Part shown: positions 63,786 to 64,000 of the stretch, piece after piece
Layout of the letters: every line of letters begins with the position of its first letter
Numbering within the stretch: position 1 is the first letter of the stretch
Source of the DNA: Mucilaginibacter sp. UR6-11
GTDB lineage: Bacteria; Bacteroidota; Bacteroidia; Sphingobacteriales; Sphingobacteriaceae
Length of the DNA stretch: 64,000 nt
Direction of reading: 5' to 3'
Assembly: GCF_020880695.1 (NCBI RefSeq)
Contig: NZ_JAJIWO010000008.1
Coordinates: 1-64,000 of the forward strand
Program-made: the position numbers and the translations under genes
Notes under the pieces: model-generated
The model's database searches: none
Seen by the model: the letters and a program-made list of their open reading frames with translations, nothing else
Told to the model about the DNA's origin: nothing

Positions 63786-63956
63786 GCATTTGCTGCTTCT
63801 GCTGTTAAAGCTGATAAAAACAACCTGGCTACTGCCGACAGGAATGGTGATAAAAACAACTTAGCTACCGCTGACAGGAATGGTGATAAAAACAACTTAG
63901 CTACCGCTGACAGGAATGGTGACAAAAACAACTTGGCTACTGCTGATAGATTTTAA
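63732..63956 (+). CDS. LATAD multicopy precursor C (four repeats)
   Basis: 74 aa, nearly identical to precursor B in the signal region and upstream sequence (KLFIATAIIFSTGITSAFA). Four repeats: ADKNNLATADRN, GDKNNLATADRN twice, GDKNNLATADRF. After its stop the same spacer sequence begins again at 63957 and is cut by the window edge, so at least one more gene probably follows. Confidence 0.85.
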   Translation: MKKLFIATAIIFSTGITSAFAASAVKADKNNLATADRNGDKNNLATADRNGDKNNLATADRNGDKNNLATADRF

Positions 63957-64000
63957 TATAACAATAAACATAAACAGAACCTAAATAATCACAAACCACA

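Noticed and set aside
63084-63931. Leftward repeat ORFs (MFLSPFLSAVAKL type)
   Set aside because: Antisense shadows of the LATAD precursors; no promoter, and their repeat arises from the coding strand.
63184-63953. CRISPR-like array of 36-bp repeats
   Set aside because: The repeats are contiguous without spacers, stay in one reading frame and encode a constant 12-mer behind signal peptides.

Overview
The window reads as chromosome of a Bacteroidota bacterium, most likely Sphingobacteriaceae (Mucilaginibacter/Pedobacter-like). The grounds are a HYC_CC_PP-type metal-operon protein, promoter-like TTG-N17-20-TAnnTTTG boxes, a NosZ with a lipoprotein-type Sec signal inside a nosZ-L-D-F-Y cluster, TPR/HisKA sensors, and generally weak Shine-Dalgarno sites. 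Genus is an inference from protein style; no rRNA or complete tRNA gene is visible.

Layout. (1) 1-8,405: right end of an AT-rich prophage or integrative element. Tail/baseplate-type genes read leftward, followed by a Rep-like protein beside an 18-nt repeat cluster, two small HTH proteins, an unknown gene and a tyrosine integrase. It ends at a candidate attachment site resembling a tRNA 3' end, beside a decayed serine recombinase. (2) 9,132-16,770: heavy-metal (Cu/Ag-type) efflux operon: HYC_CC_PP protein, small HMBD metal-binding protein, CusA (split in two frames), CusC and two different CusB-type adaptors. (3) 17,054-29,983: nitrous-oxide reduction and NO-handling block: Crp/Fnr regulator, nosY/F/D/L/Z, cytochrome c, Rrf2 regulator, RIC/ScdA-type protein, two heme-copper-oxidase-like membrane proteins, a DUF59 protein and a DUF1858/DUF2249 protein, with conspicuous palindromes upstream of several units. 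(4) 30,201-34,110: decaying zone with a frameshifted molybdenum oxidoreductase, methyltransferase, response-regulator and histidine-kinase remnants. (5) 34,287-46,846: stress-type genes (DUF202, half-length UvrA-like protein, nitroreductase, UspA, erythromycin-esterase-like, hydrolase, phosphoribosyltransferase, desaturase, DUF892, FtsH). (6) 47,063-51,554: TolC/MacA/MacB-type export operon. (7) 51,655-60,366: VOC protein, GH2 glycosidase, SDR, beta-helix lipoprotein, PcrA/UvrD helicase, XRE regulator.

(8) 60,855-64,000 holds the most novel feature. A signal-peptide/TPR/transmembrane/HisKA protein with no ATPase domain is divergently placed from five consecutive small exported-peptide genes. 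Two are 48-aa precursors whose extreme C termini are K/R-x-V-LATAD; three are Sec precursors made of 12-residue repeats, each carrying K-NN-LATAD-R. The same heptapeptide core (xxLATAD preceded by a basic residue) recurs 16 times, counting one LATVD variant. This arrangement looks like single-copy and multicopy prepropeptides for a secreted signal peptide. A strong promoter-like site and a leader with three hairpins precede the genes, a 277-bp unit is tandemly duplicated, and the array runs off the right edge.

How parts may work together: the metal-efflux operon and nos cluster share copper chemistry; the Fnr- and Rrf2-type regulators with their palindromes probably govern the nos/NO genes; the TPR sensor may perceive the LATAD peptides. 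These links are inference.
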